Assembly (NCBI RefSeq): GCF_040448305.1 | Contig: NZ_CP148752.1 | Coordinates: 1,178,001-1,242,000, forward strand | Source of the DNA: Pseudomonas fluorescens | Lineage (GTDB): Bacteria; Pseudomonadota; Gammaproteobacteria; Pseudomonadales; Pseudomonadaceae | Direction: 5' to 3' | Length of the DNA stretch: 64,000 bases | Part shown: positions 49,725-60,122 of the stretch, one piece after another | Layout: each line of letters starts with the position of its first letter | Position numbering within the stretch: position 1 is the stretch's first letter | Made by a program: the position numbers and the translations under genes | Notes under the pieces: model-generated | Database searches by the model: none | Told to the model about the DNA's origin: nothing | Seen by the model: only the letters and a program-made list of their open reading frames with translations

Positions 49725-50522
49725 TTATTGAGTGTATGAACTCACCGCCGAACGCGGCATCACCGGCTGACTGTCATTGGAAATGGTCACCTCCACCCGA
49801 CGGTTCATCGCCCGGCCCGAGGTACTGCTGTTATCCGCCACCGGATACTCCTTGCCGTAACCCTGGGCGACGATACGCGCCGGATCAACGCCCATCTTCA
49901 CCAGTGCCGCACGCACGGAGCCTGCGCGACGTTCCGACAGCGACTGGTTGTGCGACGCCGTACCGGTGCTGTCGGTATAGCCCTCGACAATCACTTTGCG
50001 CTCGGGGTTTTCCTGGAGGTACTGCGCCAGTTTGTTGATGTCCGCCAGGCCGTTGGGTTTCAGTTCGGCCTTGTCGGTGGCGAACAGCACATCACCGAAG
50101 GTCACCAGCGTCCCGCGATCGGTCTGCCTGGCGTTGAGGCTGTCCTTCAACTGTTTTATCTGCTGGTCCCGGGCGTCGAGGCGCGCCTGAGCCCGTTGCG
50201 CCGAGGCATCTTTCAGACTGGCCTCGGCGGTGCGCAGGGCAATGGTCTGCTTGGCCACTTCGACACGCTGGTTGGTCAGATAGGCAAGCTGGTCAACCTT
50301 GGCCGTGTCCTCCTTGTCCCTGTAGGCCTTATCGGCCAAATCCAGATAGTCGCTGGCCTCCTTGGTTTCCAGCGCAGCGACTTTACTGGCCTGCGGATCG
50401 GCTTGCAGGCCGGTGTAGTTGCTGCGGGCCTGTACGAGGTTGGCGTTCGGTGGAGTGGAACAGGCTGCCAAGGCTACGGTGACAGCCAGCAGGGCAGGGA
50501 TCATCAGTTGTTTACGTTTCAT
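49725..50522 (-). CDS. lptF: OmpA-family outer-membrane lipoprotein LptF
   Basis: A 265-residue protein with a type II signal (MIPALLAVTVALAAC). A DUF4398-like helical region (about 25-125) precedes a C-terminal OmpA peptidoglycan-binding domain (GDVLFATDKAELKPNG to GYGKEYPVADNSSTSGRAMNRRVEV). In P. aeruginosa the matching gene is lptF (PA3692), an AlgU-dependent outer-membrane protein linked to oxidative-stress survival. Synteny and the upstream AlgU-like promoter support this name. It lies 45 bases after its DUF4398 partner. Confidence 0.85.
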   Translation of the reverse strand: MKRKQLMIPALLAVTVALAACSTPPNANLVQARSNYTGLQADPQASKVAALETKEASDYLDLADKAYRDKEDTAKVDQLAYLTNQRVEVAKQTIALRTAEASLKDASAQRAQARLDARDQQIKQLKDSLNARQTDRGTLVTFGDVLFATDKAELKPNGLADINKLAQYLQENPERKVIVEGYTDSTGTASHNQSLSERRAGSVRAALVKMGVDPARIVAQGYGKEYPVADNSSTSGRAMNRRVEVTISNDSQPVMPRSAVSSYTQ

Positions 50523-50567
50523 GATTTCGTCCTTTTAGTCGAGTGGGAATGCGTGGCGCCGCGCCGC

Positions 50568-50966
50568 TTACTGAACGGTGCGCTGGCTTTCCTGGCGCAT
50601 TTCCTGGACGCCTTTCTGAGCGTCCTTCACTGATTGTTCGGCCTTCATCGCCTGGGCTTTGCGCTCGGCCACGCGAGCGTCCCATTCGGCCTGTTCGGCG
50701 AGCATCCGGGCCTGGTCGTATTTCTTGTCGTGCATGGCGATTTCGGCTTGCTTGAGCTTGTCCTGGGCCGACTTCATTTCCACGGCGGCAAACTCGGTGC
50801 CGCCGGCGCTCACGGCGTCGTTGACGGCCGATTGGGTGACAGCGTACTGCTCGGTCGGCGGGTTACCGGCGCAGCCGGCCAGGACCAGGCAGCTGCCCAG
50901 GGCCAGCGCCGCCAGTTTCAGGCTTTGTGAACAGGTAAATGAGGGGGTTCCGGTTCGGGTTTTCAT
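50568..50966 (-). CDS. DUF4398 lipoprotein
   Basis: A 132-residue envelope protein with lipobox LAGC. The mature part (QSAVNDAVSAGGTEFAAVEMKSAQDKLKQAEIAMHDKKYDQARMLAEQAEWDARVAERKAQ) is a helical DUF4398 domain, probably a coiled coil. I start it at ATG 50966, which has GGAG nine bases upstream; ATG 50981 lacks a site. It is first in an operon with lptF, which carries a similar domain, so the two may form one envelope complex; that is inference. Confidence 0.83.
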   Translation of the reverse strand: MKTRTGTPSFTCSQSLKLAALALGSCLVLAGCAGNPPTEQYAVTQSAVNDAVSAGGTEFAAVEMKSAQDKLKQAEIAMHDKKYDQARMLAEQAEWDARVAERKAQAMKAEQSVKDAQKGVQEMRQESQRTVQ

Positions 50967-51083
50967 GGTCTTCAACTCCATTGGGCCAGTTCCTGAAAAA
51001 CGTCGAAGTCCACCCTGGGCAAGGCGCTGAAACCATCAATTGCGGGTTTTTTTGAAACGCTCGTCCCAGGCGTGGTTACTTGG

Positions 51084-51111
51084 GTTGACCCGAGGCTTTT
51101 TTTGAAAGTTC
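51084..51111 (-). promoter_or_regulatory. AlgU (sigma-22)-like promoter
   Basis: Minus strand: GAACTT (51111-51106), then 17 bases, then TCAAC (51088-51084). This resembles the GAACTT-N16/17-TCTGA consensus, with an imperfect -10. P. aeruginosa lptF is AlgU-dependent, which supports the call. Confidence 0.55.
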
Positions 51112-51250
51112 AGAGAATTTAGTCAGCTATTGAAAAAGCCGTGATCGAATGGACAGGGCTCTAAGACGGGGATTTACAGGACGCGAAGCGCTATGCCGGG
51201 CCTTTTACAGGTCCGGAGAAGCGCAATTTTCGAAGTGAAATACAGGCCAA

Positions 51251-51340
51251 TGTGGGAGCGGGCTTGCTCGCGAAAACGGTGTATCAGTCAACGTAGATAT
51301 CGAATGTTAAACCCCTTTCGCGAGCAAGCCCGCTCCCACA
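51251..51340. repeat. REP pair, cgggcttgctcg variant
   Basis: tgtgggagcgggcttgctcg ... cgagcaagcccgctcccaca. Confidence 0.88.
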
Positions 51341-51354
51341 GGTTCTGCGGAAAG

Positions 51355-51699
51355 TCAGTGTTTCTGTTTGTCGTCAGGCATCGACAAATCATGCAAATGC
51401 CGACGGGACAGCGCCAGAAAGCGCGGGGTCGGCCCGATGTCTTCGTACAGCGGATCGCCTTCTTCATCGGTGGCGACCACGGTCGTGCCTTTGACGTACG
51501 GGAAGCTTCTTTCCAGCTCTTCCAGTGCGGCGCCGAGCAGATCGCCGAGCAGTTCTTCGGGATGCCGCTTGGGGTACATCTCGACGAGCGCGGCCAGGCG
51601 TGCGGCAGACTCCACGTCCAGATGAATCGAGTAGCCGGTGTCGGTCAGGCGACCCTTGGCGTTTTCTTCCCAGTGGTGGGCAAGCTCGCGGATTTTCAT
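51355..51699 (-). CDS. Small conserved protein of the ppc-lptF region (pilin-assembly annotated)
   Basis: A 114-residue soluble protein (MKIRELAHHWEENAKGRLTD at the start). Homologues in Pseudomonas often carry the name pilin assembly protein, from memory, but I see nothing in the sequence that proves a pilus role. No membrane segment or known motif is present; SAARLAALVEMYPKRHPEELLGDLLGAALEEL is helical and ribbon-helix-helix-like. I start it at ATG 51699 (GAGG upstream); the frame extends to 51804 without support. It is divergent from ppc. Confidence 0.65.
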   Translation of the reverse strand: MKIRELAHHWEENAKGRLTDTGYSIHLDVESAARLAALVEMYPKRHPEELLGDLLGAALEELERSFPYVKGTTVVATDEEGDPLYEDIGPTPRFLALSRRHLHDLSMPDDKQKH

Positions 51700-51901
51700 A
51701 TTGACCTCATTGCGCTCCCGCTCGTGGCAGGCAGAGTGAGTGTCCGGCATTGGCCGGCGACAAGCGTTGTACGGCTTACCGTTCAGACTAGCCTCAACAG
51801 GCAAGGTTTACAGTCCCTTCGTCGTCTTGCTTGTAAGAACCGGTCTGGGGCGGCACTCTCTAGGTTCTTAGCCGCCCGGATTTTTTGCTGGAGACCTGCT
51901 G

Positions 51902-54532
51902 ATGACCGATATTGATGCACGCTTGCGCGAGGACGTTCACCTGTTGGGTGAGCTGTTGGGCAACACCATTCGTGAGCAATATGGCGACGGTTTTCTCGAC
52001 AAGATCGAGCAGATCCGCAAGGGCGCCAAGGCTGACCGGCGCGGCTCCATGGACGCCGAACTCAGCGCCAGCCTCAACCAGCTGAGCGAAGACGAGTTGC
52101 TGCCGGTGGCGCGGGCGTTCAACCAGTTTCTCAACCTGGCCAACATCGCCGAACAGTATCAGTTGATTCACCGCCGCGAGGAATCCCAGGCGCCGCCGTT
52201 CGAAGCCCGGGTGTTGCCGGAGTTGCTCGCGCGCCTATGCGCCGAGGGGCATGGCGCCGACGCGCTGGCCCGGCAACTGGGCCGGCTGGAGATCGAGCTG
52301 GTATTGACCGCGCACCCCACCGAAGTTGCACGCCGCACGCTGATCCAGAAGTACGACGCCATCGCCGCGCAACTGGCGGCTCAGGATCACCGTGACCTGA
52401 CCAGTACCGAGCGCGAGCAGATCAAGACCACCTTGCAACGCCTGATCGCCGAAGCCTGGCACACCGAGGAAATCCGCCGCACGCGTCCGACACCGGTGGA
52501 CGAAGCCAAGTGGGGTTTCGCGGTGATCGAGCATTCGCTGTGGCAGGCCATTCCCAATTATCTGCGCAAGGCCGATCAGGCCCTGCACGCTGCCACCGGC
52601 CTGCGCCTGCCACTGGAGGCGGCACCGATTCGCTTTGCCTCGTGGATGGGCGGCGACCGCGACGGCAACCCGAACGTGACGGCGGCGGTTACCCGAGAGG
52701 TTTTACTGTTGGCGCGCTGGATGGCGGCCGATTTGTACCTGCGCGATGTCGATCGCCTGGCCGCTGAGCTGTCGATGCAGCAGGCCAGCGATGAGTTGAA
52801 GGCCAAGGCAGGAGACAGCGCCGAACCTTACCGGGCAGTGCTCAAACAGCTGCGCGAACGCCTGCGGGCAACGCGTAACTGGGCACATGCCGCCTTGTCG
52901 ACGCCAGCGTCGGCACCCGCCGATGTGCTGCAAGACAACCGCGAACTGCTCGATCCACTGGAGCTTTGCTATCGCTCCTTGCACGAGTGCGGCATGGGCG
53001 TGATCGCCGACGGGCCGTTGCTTGATTGCCTGCGTCGGGCAGTGACATTCGGTCTGTTCCTGGTTCGTCTGGATGTACGCCAGGACTCGTCGCGTCACAC
53101 CGCGGCGATGACCGAAATCACCGACTACCTCGGCCTGGGTCGCTACGAGGACTGGAGCGAGGAAGAGCGCATCGCCTTCCTGATGCGCGAATTGAGCAAT
53201 CGTCGACCCTTGTTGCCGACGTACTTCAAACCCTCCGCCGACACCGCCGAGGTGCTGGCGACCTGCTGGGAAATCGCCGCTGCGCCGTCGGCATCCCTCG
53301 GTTCCTATGTGATTTCCATGGCCGGTGCGGCTTCCGATGTACTCGCCGTGCAGTTGCTGCTCAAAGAGTCCGGCGTGTTGCGGCCGATGCGCGTGGTGCC
53401 GCTGTTCGAAACCCTGGCCGACCTCGACAACGCGGGTCCGGTGATCGAGAAGCTGCTGCTGTTGCCGGGCTATCGCGCGCGCCTGCAAGGGCCGCAGGAA
53501 GTGATGATCGGCTACTCCGACTCGGCCAAGGACGCCGGCACCACCGCGGCGGCCTGGGCGCAGTACCGGGCGCAAGAGCGATTGGTGGATATCTGCCGTT
53601 CGCACGACGTCGAACTGCTGTTGTTCCACGGTCGCGGCGGCACTGTCGGGCGAGGCGGCGGCCCGGCCCACGCGGCGATCCTGTCGCAGCCACCGGGTTC
53701 GGTGGCGGGGCGTTTTCGTACTACCGAACAGGGCGAAATGATTCGATTCAAGTTTGGCCTGCCGGACATCGCCGAACAAAACCTCAATCTGTACCTGGCC
53801 GCCGTGCTGGAGGCGACCTTGCTGCCTCCACCGCCACCTACGCCCGAGTGGCGCCATTTGATGGACGAGTTGGCCGCAGACGGTGTCAGCGCCTACCGTG
53901 CCGTGGTGCGGGAAAACCCGCAGTTCGTGGAGTATTTCCGCCAGTCGACACCGGAGCAGGAACTCGGTCGCTTGCCGCTGGGCAGTCGTCCGGCCAAGCG
54001 CCGGGCCGGGGGGATCGAAAGCCTGCGGGCGATTCCGTGGATCTTCGGCTGGACCCAGACGCGCCTGATGCTGCCGGCCTGGCTGGGTTGGGAAGCGGCC
54101 CTGAGCAAGGCACTGGAGCGTGGCGAAGGTGAACTGCTGGGGCAAATGCGTGAGCAGTGGCCGTTCTTCCGCACCCGCATCGACATGCTGGAAATGGTCC
54201 TGGCCAAGGCCGATGCCGACATTGCACAGTCCTACGATGAGCGTCTGGTGGAGCCGAATCTGTTGCCATTGGGTGCGCACTTACGCGACCTATTGTCGCA
54301 GGCGTGCACCATCGTTCTCGGCCTGACCGGGCAGTCGCAGCTGCTGGCACATAGCCCAGCGACCCTTGAGTTCATCCGCTTGCGCAACACCTACCTCGAC
54401 CCGCTTCATCTATTGCAGGCAGAGTTGCTGGCCCGTTCAAGAGTGCAGGACGTGGCGCAGGGCAGCCCGGTAGAACAGGCCTTGCTGGTGTCTGTGGCGG
54501 GGATTGCCGCCGGTTTGCGTAACACCGGCTAA
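51902..54532 (+). CDS. ppc: Phosphoenolpyruvate carboxylase
   Basis: An 876-residue enzyme that converts PEP and bicarbonate to oxaloacetate, replenishing the TCA cycle. Catalytic His138 lies in [12 protein letters not shown], the same number as in E. coli. [33 protein letters not shown] and the C-terminal RNTG are all present, so the enzyme should be complete. GGAG precedes the ATG. It stands alone and is followed by a hairpin at 54552-54577, then adk. Confidence 0.96.
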   Translation: MTDIDARLREDVHLLGELLGNTIREQYGDGFLDKIEQIRKGAKADRRGSMDAELSASLNQLSEDELLPVARAFNQFLNLANIAEQYQLIHRREESQAPPFEARVLPELLARLCAEGHGADALARQLGRLEIELVLTAHPTEVARRTLIQKYDAIAAQLAAQDHRDLTSTEREQIKTTLQRLIAEAWHTEEIRRTRPTPVDEAKWGFAVIEHSLWQAIPNYLRKADQALHAATGLRLPLEAAPIRFASWMGGDRDGNPNVTAAVTREVLLLARWMAADLYLRDVDRLAAELSMQQASDELKAKAGDSAEPYRAVLKQLRERLRATRNWAHAALSTPASAPADVLQDNRELLDPLELCYRSLHECGMGVIADGPLLDCLRRAVTFGLFLVRLDVRQDSSRHTAAMTEITDYLGLGRYEDWSEEERIAFLMRELSNRRPLLPTYFKPSADTAEVLATCWEIAAAPSASLGSYVISMAGAASDVLAVQLLLKESGVLRPMRVVPLFETLADLDNAGPVIEKLLLLPGYRARLQGPQEVMIGYSDSAKDAGTTAAAWAQYRAQERLVDICRSHDVELLLFHGRGGTVGRGGGPAHAAILSQPPGSVAGRFRTTEQGEMIRFKFGLPDIAEQNLNLYLAAVLEATLLPPPPPTPEWRHLMDELAADGVSAYRAVVRENPQFVEYFRQSTPEQELGRLPLGSRPAKRRAGGIESLRAIPWIFGWTQTRLMLPAWLGWEAALSKALERGEGELLGQMREQWPFFRTRIDMLEMVLAKADADIAQSYDERLVEPNLLPLGAHLRDLLSQACTIVLGLTGQSQLLAHSPATLEFIRLRNTYLDPLHLLQAELLARSRVQDVAQGSPVEQALLVSVAGIAAGLRNTG

Positions 54533-54551
54533 GGTTTTTGCCCTGGGGTCA

Positions 54552-54577
54552 GGCATCCGGCAGGTGAGCCGGATGCC
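54552..54577 (+). terminator. Hairpin after ppc
   Basis: GGCATCCGGC-AGGTGA-GCCGGATGCC forms a perfect 10-base stem 20 bases past the ppc stop. No T-tract follows, so termination would be weak or Rho-dependent. Confidence 0.6.
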
Positions 54578-54801
54578 GCCGTTTGACGGGTGGAAAAGTG
54601 CTGTCAGGCGACAGTTAATGATGGGGTTGCGACTTGGGAAACTGTGCGCAATGGTCGCAAGAGGCAGCGGTTTCTCCGACTTTTGGCGTCTTGTGTGGGC
54701 GCAGCCTGCTGTGTATCTTGAGCAGCCTTTGACCGTTTGGGCGGTCACGACCCTATTTTTGAGATTGGCCCCACGAGGCGAATCTGACGTTATCCATATA
54801 A

Positions 54802-55467
<666 letters not shown>

Positions 55468-55491
55468 AAAACCTGATCCGCTGCATCATCC

Positions 55492-55511
55492 ACGGCCCGC
55501 TTGCGGGCCGT
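55492..55511 (+). terminator. Hairpin between adk and tsaB
   Basis: ACGGCCCGC-TT-GCGGGCCGT is a perfect 9-base stem followed by a T-rich stretch (AGTTGTTTATA), so it probably acts as a terminator. Confidence 0.7.
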
Positions 55512-55561
55512 AGTTGTTTATACTGACGCACTTTTTTCTGATCTCTCTTGTGGATACATCG

Positions 55562-56236
55562 ATGAGCACCTTGCTGGCCCTGGACACCGCGACCGAAGCT
55601 TGCTCCGTTGCCTTGCTGCATGACGGCAAGGTCACGAGCCATTACGAGGTGATCCCGCGCCTGCACGCGCAGAAGCTGTTGCCGATGATCAAGCAATTGC
55701 TGGCCGATGCCGGGACCACGCTGCAAGCGGTCGATGCCATTGCGTTCGGCCGTGGCCCGGGCGCCTTCACCGGCGTGCGCATCGCCATTGGTGTGGTGCA
55801 AGGCCTGGCGTTTGCCTTGGATCGCCCGGTGTTGCCGGTGTCGAACCTGGCCGTACTGGCGCAACGTGCGCTGCGCGAACATGGCGCCACTCAGGTCGCC
55901 GCCGCCATCGATGCGCGCATGGATGAAGTGTATTGGGGTTGCTACCGCGAAACGGCCGGGGAAATGCGCCTGATGGGTGCGGAAGCGGTACTGCCGCCGG
56001 AGTCCGCTGCATTGCCGGCCGATGCCAGTGGCGAATGGTTCGGCGCAGGCACCGGTTGGGGTTATGGCGAGCGTATCGCCGTCAGCCTGAGCGGGCAGGA
56101 TGCGGGCATGTTGCCCCATGCGCAAGACTTGCTGACTTTGGCGCGGTTTGCCTGGGAACGCGGCGAGGCGATCGTGGCCGATGAGGCGCAGCCGGTTTAT
56201 CTGCGCGATAAAGTGGCGACGCCTAAAGCTCGATAG
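55562..56236 (+). CDS. tsaB: tRNA threonylcarbamoyladenosine biosynthesis protein TsaB
   Basis: A 224-residue ASKHA-fold protein that partners TsaD in making t6A37 on tRNAs. The N-terminal LALDTATEACSVALL and the segment AIAFGRGPGAFTGVRIAIGVVQGLAF are hallmarks of TsaB/YeaZ. I start it at ATG 55562; the frame extends to 55514 without support. The position after adk matches P. aeruginosa. A REP pair lies just past the stop. Confidence 0.93.
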   Translation: MSTLLALDTATEACSVALLHDGKVTSHYEVIPRLHAQKLLPMIKQLLADAGTTLQAVDAIAFGRGPGAFTGVRIAIGVVQGLAFALDRPVLPVSNLAVLAQRALREHGATQVAAAIDARMDEVYWGCYRETAGEMRLMGAEAVLPPESAALPADASGEWFGAGTGWGYGERIAVSLSGQDAGMLPHAQDLLTLARFAWERGEAIVADEAQPVYLRDKVATPKAR

Positions 56237-56258
56237 TATTCAGGACCGAGTCGGTCCA

Positions 56259-56323
56259 ATCGCGAGCAGGCTCGCTCCCACAGGTTCAGCGCAAATCCCT
56301 GTGGGAGCGAGCCTGCTCGCGAT
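56259..56323. repeat. REP pair, inverted geometry
   Basis: atcgcgagcaggctcgctcc ... ggagcgagcctgctcgcgat with a short spacer. Confidence 0.9.
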
Positions 56324-56468
56324 GCGATCTACCGGTTTTCACCAATCATCAGTTTCTAACCTCAGCTTTTAAACCTTTTGCCTTTTATGTGTTCTAGTTA
56401 TCACTCGGCGGTTTGCGAAGTGGGTAATGCGCCACTAAACTGCCATCACTGATTCCGAGTATGCACCT

Positions 56469-56774
56469 ATGCGTATAGACGGCGTTTCCTCTCAGTCCTA
56501 CCCCATCAAGCGCAAGCCTCGCAAAGGCCGTGTGGTGGAAGACGACGCCATTGATATCGAAGGCGAGCTGGAATTTCCGACTGAAGAGCAACTGGCTGCC
56601 CGCGCCGCCAAAGCCTCTGCGCAAAAATTGAGCAATCTTCCCGCCCGTCAGCAAGACATGATTTACCACCGTGCCATGAGCAAAAGCGTGGCGACAGCCC
56701 TGGCCAGCTACCTGAGCACCGCCGGTTTCGTCGATTGGGAAGCGGATGTGCTGGGTCTCGACCTGTACATCTGA
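56469..56774 (+). CDS. Small conserved protein of unknown function
   Basis: A 101-residue soluble protein. The N-terminal part is basic then acidic (KRKPRKGRVVEDDAIDIEGELEFP), and the C-terminal part is helical and ends VDWEADVLGLDLYI. I do not recognise a family. Its stop overlaps the DUF72 gene start by one base (TGATG), so they are co-translated and may act together. No membrane segment or catalytic motif is visible. Confidence 0.7.
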   Translation: MRIDGVSSQSYPIKRKPRKGRVVEDDAIDIEGELEFPTEEQLAARAAKASAQKLSNLPARQQDMIYHRAMSKSVATALASYLSTAGFVDWEADVLGLDLYI

Positions 56775-57634
56775 TGTTGCTGCCGTATTACCTCGGATGC
56801 CCGTCCTGGAGCGAAAACGCCTGGCGCGACTACCTGTATCCGCCGGACGCCAAACCCGCCGATTTTCTTGATCTCTATTCCCAAGTATTCAATGCCGTAG
56901 AAGGCAACACGACCTTCTACGCGAGCCCGGCTGCCAGCACCGTGCAGCGCTGGGCCGACACCATGCCCGAACACTTTCGCTTCACCGCCAAGTTTCCCGG
57001 CGAGATCAGCCACGGCGGTGACCTGCGCGAGCAGCTGACCGCCGCCGAGACCTTCACTCAGTTGCTCAGCCCTCTCGGTGAGCGGGTGTCGCCACTGTGG
57101 TTACAGCTGTCGAAAAGCTTCACGCCCCAACGTTTGCCTGAGCTGGCCGGATTTATCGATGCCCTGCAGCGACCGCTGGCCGTTGAAGTGCGGCATGACG
57201 AGTTTTTCGCCAAGGGTGACAGCGAGCGAATGCTCAACCGCCTGCTGCTGGATCGCGGAGTCGAACGCATCTGTCTCGATCCCCGGGCGCTGTTCAGTTG
57301 CACCTCGACCGAGCCTTCGGTGCTTCATGCCCAATCGAAGAAACCCCGGGTGCCACCGCGCCCCGCGGCATTCACGCAATTCCCGCAGGTGCGTTTTATC
57401 GGTCATCCGACGCTTGAGGCCAACGATACGTTCCTGGAGCCATGGGTCGAGAAAATCGCGTTATGGATCGAAGAAGGTCGCACGCCGTACATCTTCCTGC
57501 ACACCGCCGACAACCTGCTGGCCGCGAAACTGGCGCAGCGTTTTCACGCCAGGCTGATGCTGCGTTTGCCTGGCTTGCCGGCGCTGCCTGAGCTATACAG
57601 AGAGCCCGTCGCCGAGCAACTTGGCCTGCTCTGA
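56774..57634 (+). CDS. DUF72 family protein (TIM-barrel, YecE-like)
   Basis: A 286-residue protein of the DUF72/YecE family. Typical features are LPYYLGCPSWSENAWRDYLYP at the start, FNAVEGNTTFYASPAASTVQRWADTMPEHFRFTAKFPGEISH, and LPLWLQLSKSF-like LWLQLSKSFTPQRLPELAGFIDAL. Members are TIM barrels of unclear function. ATG 56774 overlaps the stop of the 101-residue gene; the frame start at 56735 lies inside it. Confidence 0.88.
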   Translation: MLLPYYLGCPSWSENAWRDYLYPPDAKPADFLDLYSQVFNAVEGNTTFYASPAASTVQRWADTMPEHFRFTAKFPGEISHGGDLREQLTAAETFTQLLSPLGERVSPLWLQLSKSFTPQRLPELAGFIDALQRPLAVEVRHDEFFAKGDSERMLNRLLLDRGVERICLDPRALFSCTSTEPSVLHAQSKKPRVPPRPAAFTQFPQVRFIGHPTLEANDTFLEPWVEKIALWIEEGRTPYIFLHTADNLLAAKLAQRFHARLMLRLPGLPALPELYREPVAEQLGLL

Positions 57635-57668
57635 GGCGGATTCTTTCCCCTCTTCAGGAGCCTGCCCA

Positions 57669-58490
57669 ATGGATGCGCAAACCCTTCGAGCCCAGGCGTT
57701 CAAAGCCCTTCATGAACGCCCCGGGGCTTTTGTGATTCCCAATCCGTGGGATGCAGGTTCAGCGAAAATGCTCGCCAGCCTCGGCTTTGAGGCGCTGGCG
57801 ACCACCAGCGCCGGTTATGCCTTTTCCCAGGGCCGTGCCGATGGCGGATTGACCCTCGACGACACCCTGATGAACGTTCAGGCGATTGTCGCCGCCACCG
57901 ACCTGCCGGTTGCCGTGGACCTGGAAAACGGCTTTGCCGACAACCCGGCCGATTGCGCCAAAAGTATTTTGCGTGCGGCAGAGGCTGGAGCCATCGGTGG
58001 TTCGATCGAAGATGCCACTGGCCGCGAAGAAGGTCCGATCTACTGTTTCGAACATGCCGTGGCGCGCATCGAAGCCGCTGTGGCTGCCGCTCGTAGCTTG
58101 CCGTTCCACTTTACGTTGACTGCCCGGGCGGAAAACTTCCTGCACGGCAATCCCGATCTGGCCGACACCATCCGCCGCTTGCAGGCATTCGCCGAGGCCG
58201 GTGCCGATGTGCTCTACGCACCCGGCTTGCGCAGCGCCGAGGATGTGCTGGCGGTGGTGCGCGCCGTGGCGCCAAAACCGGTGAATGTGTTGATGTCGGG
58301 CGGCTTGAAGCTGACGGTCGCACAGTTGGGTGAGATGGGCGTCAAACGCATCAGCGTCGGTTCGGCGCTGGCATTGGCGGCCTATGGCGAATTCTTTCGC
58401 GCCGCCGAAGAAATCCAGACGTCAGGTACGTTCGATTTCACGTCCCGGTCGATGCCGTACCAGAAGGCCAATCAGTTTTTCAAAGGCTGA
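57669..58490 (+). CDS. Isocitrate lyase/PEP mutase family protein
   Basis: A 273-residue protein of the ICL/PEPM superfamily. FVIPNPWDAGSAKMLASLGFEALATTSAGYAFSQG is the usual start, VAVDLENGFADNPADCAKSILRAAEAGAIGGSIEDATGREEGPIY carries the magnesium-binding acid region, and FTLTARAENFL the following strand. Such proteins act as oxaloacetase, 2-methylisocitrate lyase or related C-C or C-P enzymes; the reaction here is undecided. AGGAG lies before ATG 57669. It follows the DUF72 gene by 35 bases. Confidence 0.85.
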   Translation: MDAQTLRAQAFKALHERPGAFVIPNPWDAGSAKMLASLGFEALATTSAGYAFSQGRADGGLTLDDTLMNVQAIVAATDLPVAVDLENGFADNPADCAKSILRAAEAGAIGGSIEDATGREEGPIYCFEHAVARIEAAVAAARSLPFHFTLTARAENFLHGNPDLADTIRRLQAFAEAGADVLYAPGLRSAEDVLAVVRAVAPKPVNVLMSGGLKLTVAQLGEMGVKRISVGSALALAAYGEFFRAAEEIQTSGTFDFTSRSMPYQKANQFFKG

Positions 58491-58512
58491 GGGAAGAGGG
58501 CGCGGCTGAGGA

Positions 58513-59133
58513 TCAGGCGGCGATGCGCAGGTTCTGCAAGATGATCGGGCGCGCCCAGCCATTGTCGAAATCGAGTTGTTTCTGCTGCTCCACCCGTTCT
58601 TGCGGCGAGAACGGCGGGAACGGCTTGTCGAGCAGGTCGAGTTCGAACTCGGCGATGGGCAGGTGCAGCGGGCGCGGTTGCGGGGCAGGGCCTGCTTCGT
58701 ATACCGGCTGACCGGCTTTCAGCACGATCGGGCGAACCCAGCCGCTTTCGAAGTCCTGCTGTTTTTGCTGGGCGACGATTTCATCCGCCGGGAACGGTGG
58801 GCGTGGTTTGTCGGCCAGGTCCATTTCGAATTCGGCAATCGGCAGGAACAGCGGCTCGGGCGGGCGGATTACATTGTCTTTCACCTCGCATTCGCGCTGG
58901 GACACGATGTGCTCCAGCAGCTCGCTGCCGACGGTCGGTTCAACAGGGCTTTCGAGATCGACCGGTGGGAAATTCAGCGATTGCGGCAGCACTTCACCCG
59001 ACTGTTCGGCCAGCGCCCGGGCAAAGAAATCCTGCCAGATGTGGCTGACGCCGCTCAGTGCCTGGGTGTTTCGCAGGTTGTAGTCGCCGTAGGGCGAGAT
59101 AAAACCTGTGATTGTGGGTTGAATGTCTGACAT
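58513..59133 (-). CDS. Protein with two 48-residue repeats, unknown function
   Basis: A 206-residue protein with no recognised family. Two tandem units, about residues 92-139 and 153-200, share LPIAEFE-DL-DKP-PPF----V-QQKQ-DF--GW-RPI. Each ends in a W-x-R-P-I motif. No signal peptide or membrane helix is visible. The gene is divergent from rsmJ. The repeats hint at a binding or structural role, but I cannot name one. Confidence 0.7.
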   Translation of the reverse strand: MSDIQPTITGFISPYGDYNLRNTQALSGVSHIWQDFFARALAEQSGEVLPQSLNFPPVDLESPVEPTVGSELLEHIVSQRECEVKDNVIRPPEPLFLPIAEFEMDLADKPRPPFPADEIVAQQKQQDFESGWVRPIVLKAGQPVYEAGPAPQPRPLHLPIAEFELDLLDKPFPPFSPQERVEQQKQLDFDNGWARPIILQNLRIAA

Positions 59134-59226
59134 TTCTCTCGGTCGACGCTCAGCTCTGGCAAAATGCTCGATAGTTTTGTTATCGGCAGTTTTTGCCGAT
59201 CATTAATTTTTTGAGCGTGTTTTCCG

Positions 59227-60009
59227 ATGATTGATCAACCTGCGGCCTGCCGCATCCATGTCCAGGCCCTCGACGCGGCTTTCGAGCCACAAGCCGAGCA
59301 ATGGGCTGAGCGCCTGGGCTTGCCAATGCAAGTGGCGGACGGCGAATTTGCCTTGCAGGTGGGTGACATGGGCTTGCAATTGCAACAGCTGGGGCCGGAT
59401 GCGCCGGGGCCGGTGCGGGTGGACTTCGTCGAGGGCGGTGCGGCCCATCGCCGGTTGTATGGTGGTGGCAGCGGACAGATGATCGCCAAGGCTGTTGGCG
59501 TCGCCCAAGGCGTGCGCCCGCGGGTACTGGACGCCACGGCGGGGCTGGGCAAGGACGCGTTCGTGCTGGCCAGCCTTGGTTGCGAGATGAGCCTGATCGA
59601 GCGTCAGCCGTTGATTGGTGCCTTGCTCGAGGATGGCCTGGCCCGTGGCGCGGAAGATTTCGACGTGGCACCGATCGTGGCGCGCATGCGCTTGCTCAAA
59701 GGAAATTCGATCGAGGTCATGCGCAATTGGGAAGGCGAACCGCCGCAGGTGATCTACCTTGACCCGATGTTCCCGCACCGCGAGAAAACCGCGCTGGTGA
59801 AGAAGGAAATGCGCCTGTTCCGGCCGCTGGTGGGCGATGACCCGGATGCGCCGGCATTGCTTGAGGCCGCGTTGGCTTTGGCCAGCCATCGGGTGGTGGT
59901 CAAGCGTCCGCGCAAGGCGCCGTGCATCGAAGGGCCGAAGCCGAGTCATGCGCTGGATGGCAAGTCCAGTCGGTATGACATTTATCCGAAGAAGGCTTTG
60001 AAGCCTTAA
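59227..60009 (+). CDS. rsmJ: 16S rRNA (guanine-1516-N2)-methyltransferase
   Basis: A 260-residue SAM-dependent methyltransferase that modifies G1516 of 16S rRNA. The SAM site is [19 protein letters not shown], and [20 protein letters not shown] is the catalytic D-P-M-F-P motif typical of RsmJ (YhiQ). The C-terminal [10 protein letters not shown] also fits. The 5' leader is short and the ribosome binding site weak. The gene stands alone between the repeat protein and a REP pair. Confidence 0.93.
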   Translation: MIDQPAACRIHVQALDAAFEPQAEQWAERLGLPMQVADGEFALQVGDMGLQLQQLGPDAPGPVRVDFVEGGAAHRRLYGGGSGQMIAKAVGVAQGVRPRVLDATAGLGKDAFVLASLGCEMSLIERQPLIGALLEDGLARGAEDFDVAPIVARMRLLKGNSIEVMRNWEGEPPQVIYLDPMFPHREKTALVKKEMRLFRPLVGDDPDAPALLEAALALASHRVVVKRPRKAPCIEGPKPSHALDGKSSRYDIYPKKALKP

Positions 60010-60025
60010 GACCGAGTCGCCCCCA

Positions 60026-60089
60026 TTCGCGAGCAGGCTCGCTCCCACAGGTACGGTGAAATCCTTGTGGGAGCGAGCCTGCTCGCGAA
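60026..60089. repeat. REP pair, inverted geometry
   Basis: ttcgcgagcaggctcgctcc ... ggagcgagcctgctcgcgaa between the converging rsmJ and mexL-like genes. Confidence 0.9.
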
Positions 60090-60122
60090 AGCTTTAGTCC
60101 AGACATTACAAATCCATCAGGC

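Larger units (their letters stand above)
50967..51354. other. Intergenic region upstream of the DUF4398-lptF operon
   Basis: No gene is supported in these 388 bases. It holds the AlgU-like promoter (51084-51111) and a REP pair (51251-51340). Confidence 0.6.

Noticed and set aside
52703..54280. 525-residue antisense ORF opposite ppc
   Set aside because: Shadow of the conserved ppc frame with Gln/His/Arg-rich low-information sequence.
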